From Nesterenkonia sp. (GTDB lineage: Bacteria > Actinomycetota > Actinomycetes > Actinomycetales > Micrococcaceae): a stretch of DNA of 49,633 nucleotides. Positions 48,457 through 49,633 of this stretch are shown one piece after another (the first letter of the stretch is position 1; each line of letters starts with the position of its first letter). Position numbers and translations under genes: made by a program. The stretch lies in contig NZ_JAJUJJ010000021.1 of NCBI RefSeq assembly GCF_029265375.1, positions 1 to 49,633 of the forward strand, written 5' to 3'. Under the pieces are notes generated by a model. That model ran no database searches. It saw nothing but the letters and a program-made list of their open reading frames with translations, and was not told the origin of the DNA.

Positions 48457-49567
48457 TGCCGCCCCTGCTGAACTGGTCCTCTGCTGGGCTGCAGCGGGAT
48501 CTCTGCCTGCACCCGCCAAGCTCCATTGTGCCCCGCGGCGGTGACGCTTCCTCCTATGCTCCGCGCTCGTTTCTGCATAGCGATGATCCCGGTGCCGGCA
48601 CCATGCACCTGGGGCTCGCGGGCGGCACCGGATGGTTCGGAGTCCACTGTCAGTGTCAGCCTCCGGGAGGTGCGCTCGAGCCGCACGAGAGCCTTCCGCG
48701 CGCCATGCCTGAGAGCATTGGCCAGAGACTCCTGCAGGATACGGGTCACTACACCACGCTCTGTCGGGGTCAGGTGCTCGGGCAGCTCGCCGAAGATCTC
48801 CACACTGAGTCCATGGTTCCGGGCATGGGCCAGCACCTGGTCCCATGTCGTATTGGTGAGCAGCTCGGCGGCGCCGTCGTCGCTCTCCTGCCCTTGACTA
48901 CGCAGAACCTGAACCATCTGGCGCAGCTCGTCCAGAGCGCTGAGGCTGGTCTGGCGGATGGTGTGCAGCGCGTGCCGGTCGCGTTCGGTGTGGGGATCAG
49001 CGTTGAGCACGGCGTCGTGGAGTTCCCGCGCCATTCGGCGCCGCTCCTGATCCACCGCGGCGGCTCGCCTTCGCTCTTGCTGGGCAACCAACTCAGCGTG
49101 CTGCTCCTGCTCCAGGCGCTGCCGGATCTGGTCCTCGACGTGGCCAGAAGCCCCGCGCTCACCGCTGATGAGACGGCGTCGAGGAAAGCCACGAGCGCAG
49201 TCACGAGGACCACGACGCCGGCCAGCACGCGTTCGATCAGCTTCGCCCGGACGGCAGACGCTCGAATCCCATGGTTGTAGATGAGGTCGGTGAAGCAGAT
49301 CAGGATCCCTACGCTGAAGCCGAAGCTGAGGTCTGCCAGCACAGTGGCTCCGCCCAGCGCCAGCGCCGGGGTGGGTCGGCGGGTCTTGAGCAGCATCACT
49401 GCCCCCATCACGGCCAAGGTCACCAGATGCCACCAGGGCCGCGGATCCCACGGGTGCCGCTCCCACCAGGGCAGATCGGTGGGACCGGCCCAGCCCACAA
49501 GCACCGCACCGGCAGCGAGTGCAAGGTATGCACCAGTCTGCAGATGCGCGCGATAGTTGCGGTTCAC
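48453..49567 (-). pseudogene. Sensor histidine kinase, frameshifted, with shortened DHp domain
   Basis: The N-terminal part reads from GTG at 49567 as a membrane sensor (MNRNYRAHLQTGAYLALAAG, then several hydrophobic segments) and passes into nonsense beyond about 49165. The HisKA_3 half is in a frame one base earlier (-1), from about HVEDQIRQRLEQEQ to the end at 48453, with RMARELHD, RILQESLANALRHG and GTGIIAMQKRARSIGG. In the DHp helix RELHDAVLNADPHTERDRHA lacks about 17 residues that DesK-like kinases have between the His and the DP segment, so a 51-base deletion is likely in addition to the frameshift. It overlaps the response-regulator start by 4 bases. A sequencing error could explain the frameshift but not the deletion. 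Confidence 0.85.
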
Positions 49568-49598
49568 ACCGCCATTCGACCACAGTGCTTGCCCCGGA

Positions 49599-49622
49599 TG
49601 CCTCCGTCAAAGGATGGAGGCA
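49599..49622. promoter_or_regulatory. Hairpin at the right edge of the window
   Basis: TGCCTCC (49599-49605) pairs with GGAGGCA (49616-49622) around a 10-base loop, 32 bases upstream of the kinase start. It may belong to a terminator or leader of a gene beyond the window. Too little sequence to decide. Confidence 0.35.
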
Positions 49623-49633
49623 GGGGTGTGCGC

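Overview
The window is high-GC DNA with actinobacterial gene content. It carries nucS (EndoMS mismatch repair) rather than any visible mutS/mutL, a Rho factor with a long basic insert, an Eis-type acetyltransferase, decaprenyl-phosphate-type wall genes, and the argS-lysA-hom-thrC-thrB-rho-prfA-prmC-tsaC-wecA-atp block known from Mycobacterium tuberculosis and other Actinobacteria. The compact genes, the short epsilon subunit, the acidic membrane protein and the BCCT osmolyte transporter suggest a member of the Micrococcaceae, perhaps a Nesterenkonia-like halotolerant organism. That genus-level guess is inference.

Layout. Positions 1-7.2 kb hold the start of a BCCT transporter, rpsA, an eis-like gene and polA, all on the minus strand, then a plus-strand hotdog thioesterase. 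Positions 7.4-16.5 kb mix cell-envelope polysaccharide genes (two GT4 and two GT2 glycosyltransferases, an LCP ligase, galU) with housekeeping genes (tRNA-Gly, rnc, rpmF, yceD/DUF177, coaD). Two copies of a dispersed hairpin repeat lie in opposite orientation at 7.26-7.39 and 15.13-15.30 kb, each just downstream of a GT4 gene. Positions 16.6-22.3 kb carry rsmD, recG, a DAK2-domain protein, a second LCP protein and a divergent DUF3515 lipoprotein.

Positions 22.3-26.9 kb carry a YbbN-like co-chaperone translationally coupled to a 791-residue acidic membrane protein of unknown function, then on the other strand a small zinc-binding protein and nucS. A 17-bp tandem array begins inside the nucS stop codon. 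Positions 27.0-38.8 kb are a nearly continuous minus-strand run prfA-prmC-tsaC-wecA-atpI-atpBEFHAGDC, transcribed from right to left and closed by a strong hairpin. Rho (38.9-40.8 kb) has its own terminator. Positions 41-49.6 kb hold a two-component pair followed by argS-lysA-hom-thrC-thrB, also on the minus strand.

The most notable irregularities are a sensor kinase carrying both a frameshift and an apparent 17-residue deletion next to its phosphohistidine, the inverted pair of hairpin repeats around the envelope genes, the nucS 3' repeat array, an ATP synthase epsilon subunit with no C-terminal helical domain, and the absence of rpmE and mutM from places where many actinobacteria keep them. 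I saw no CRISPR array, integrase, transposase or prophage gene.
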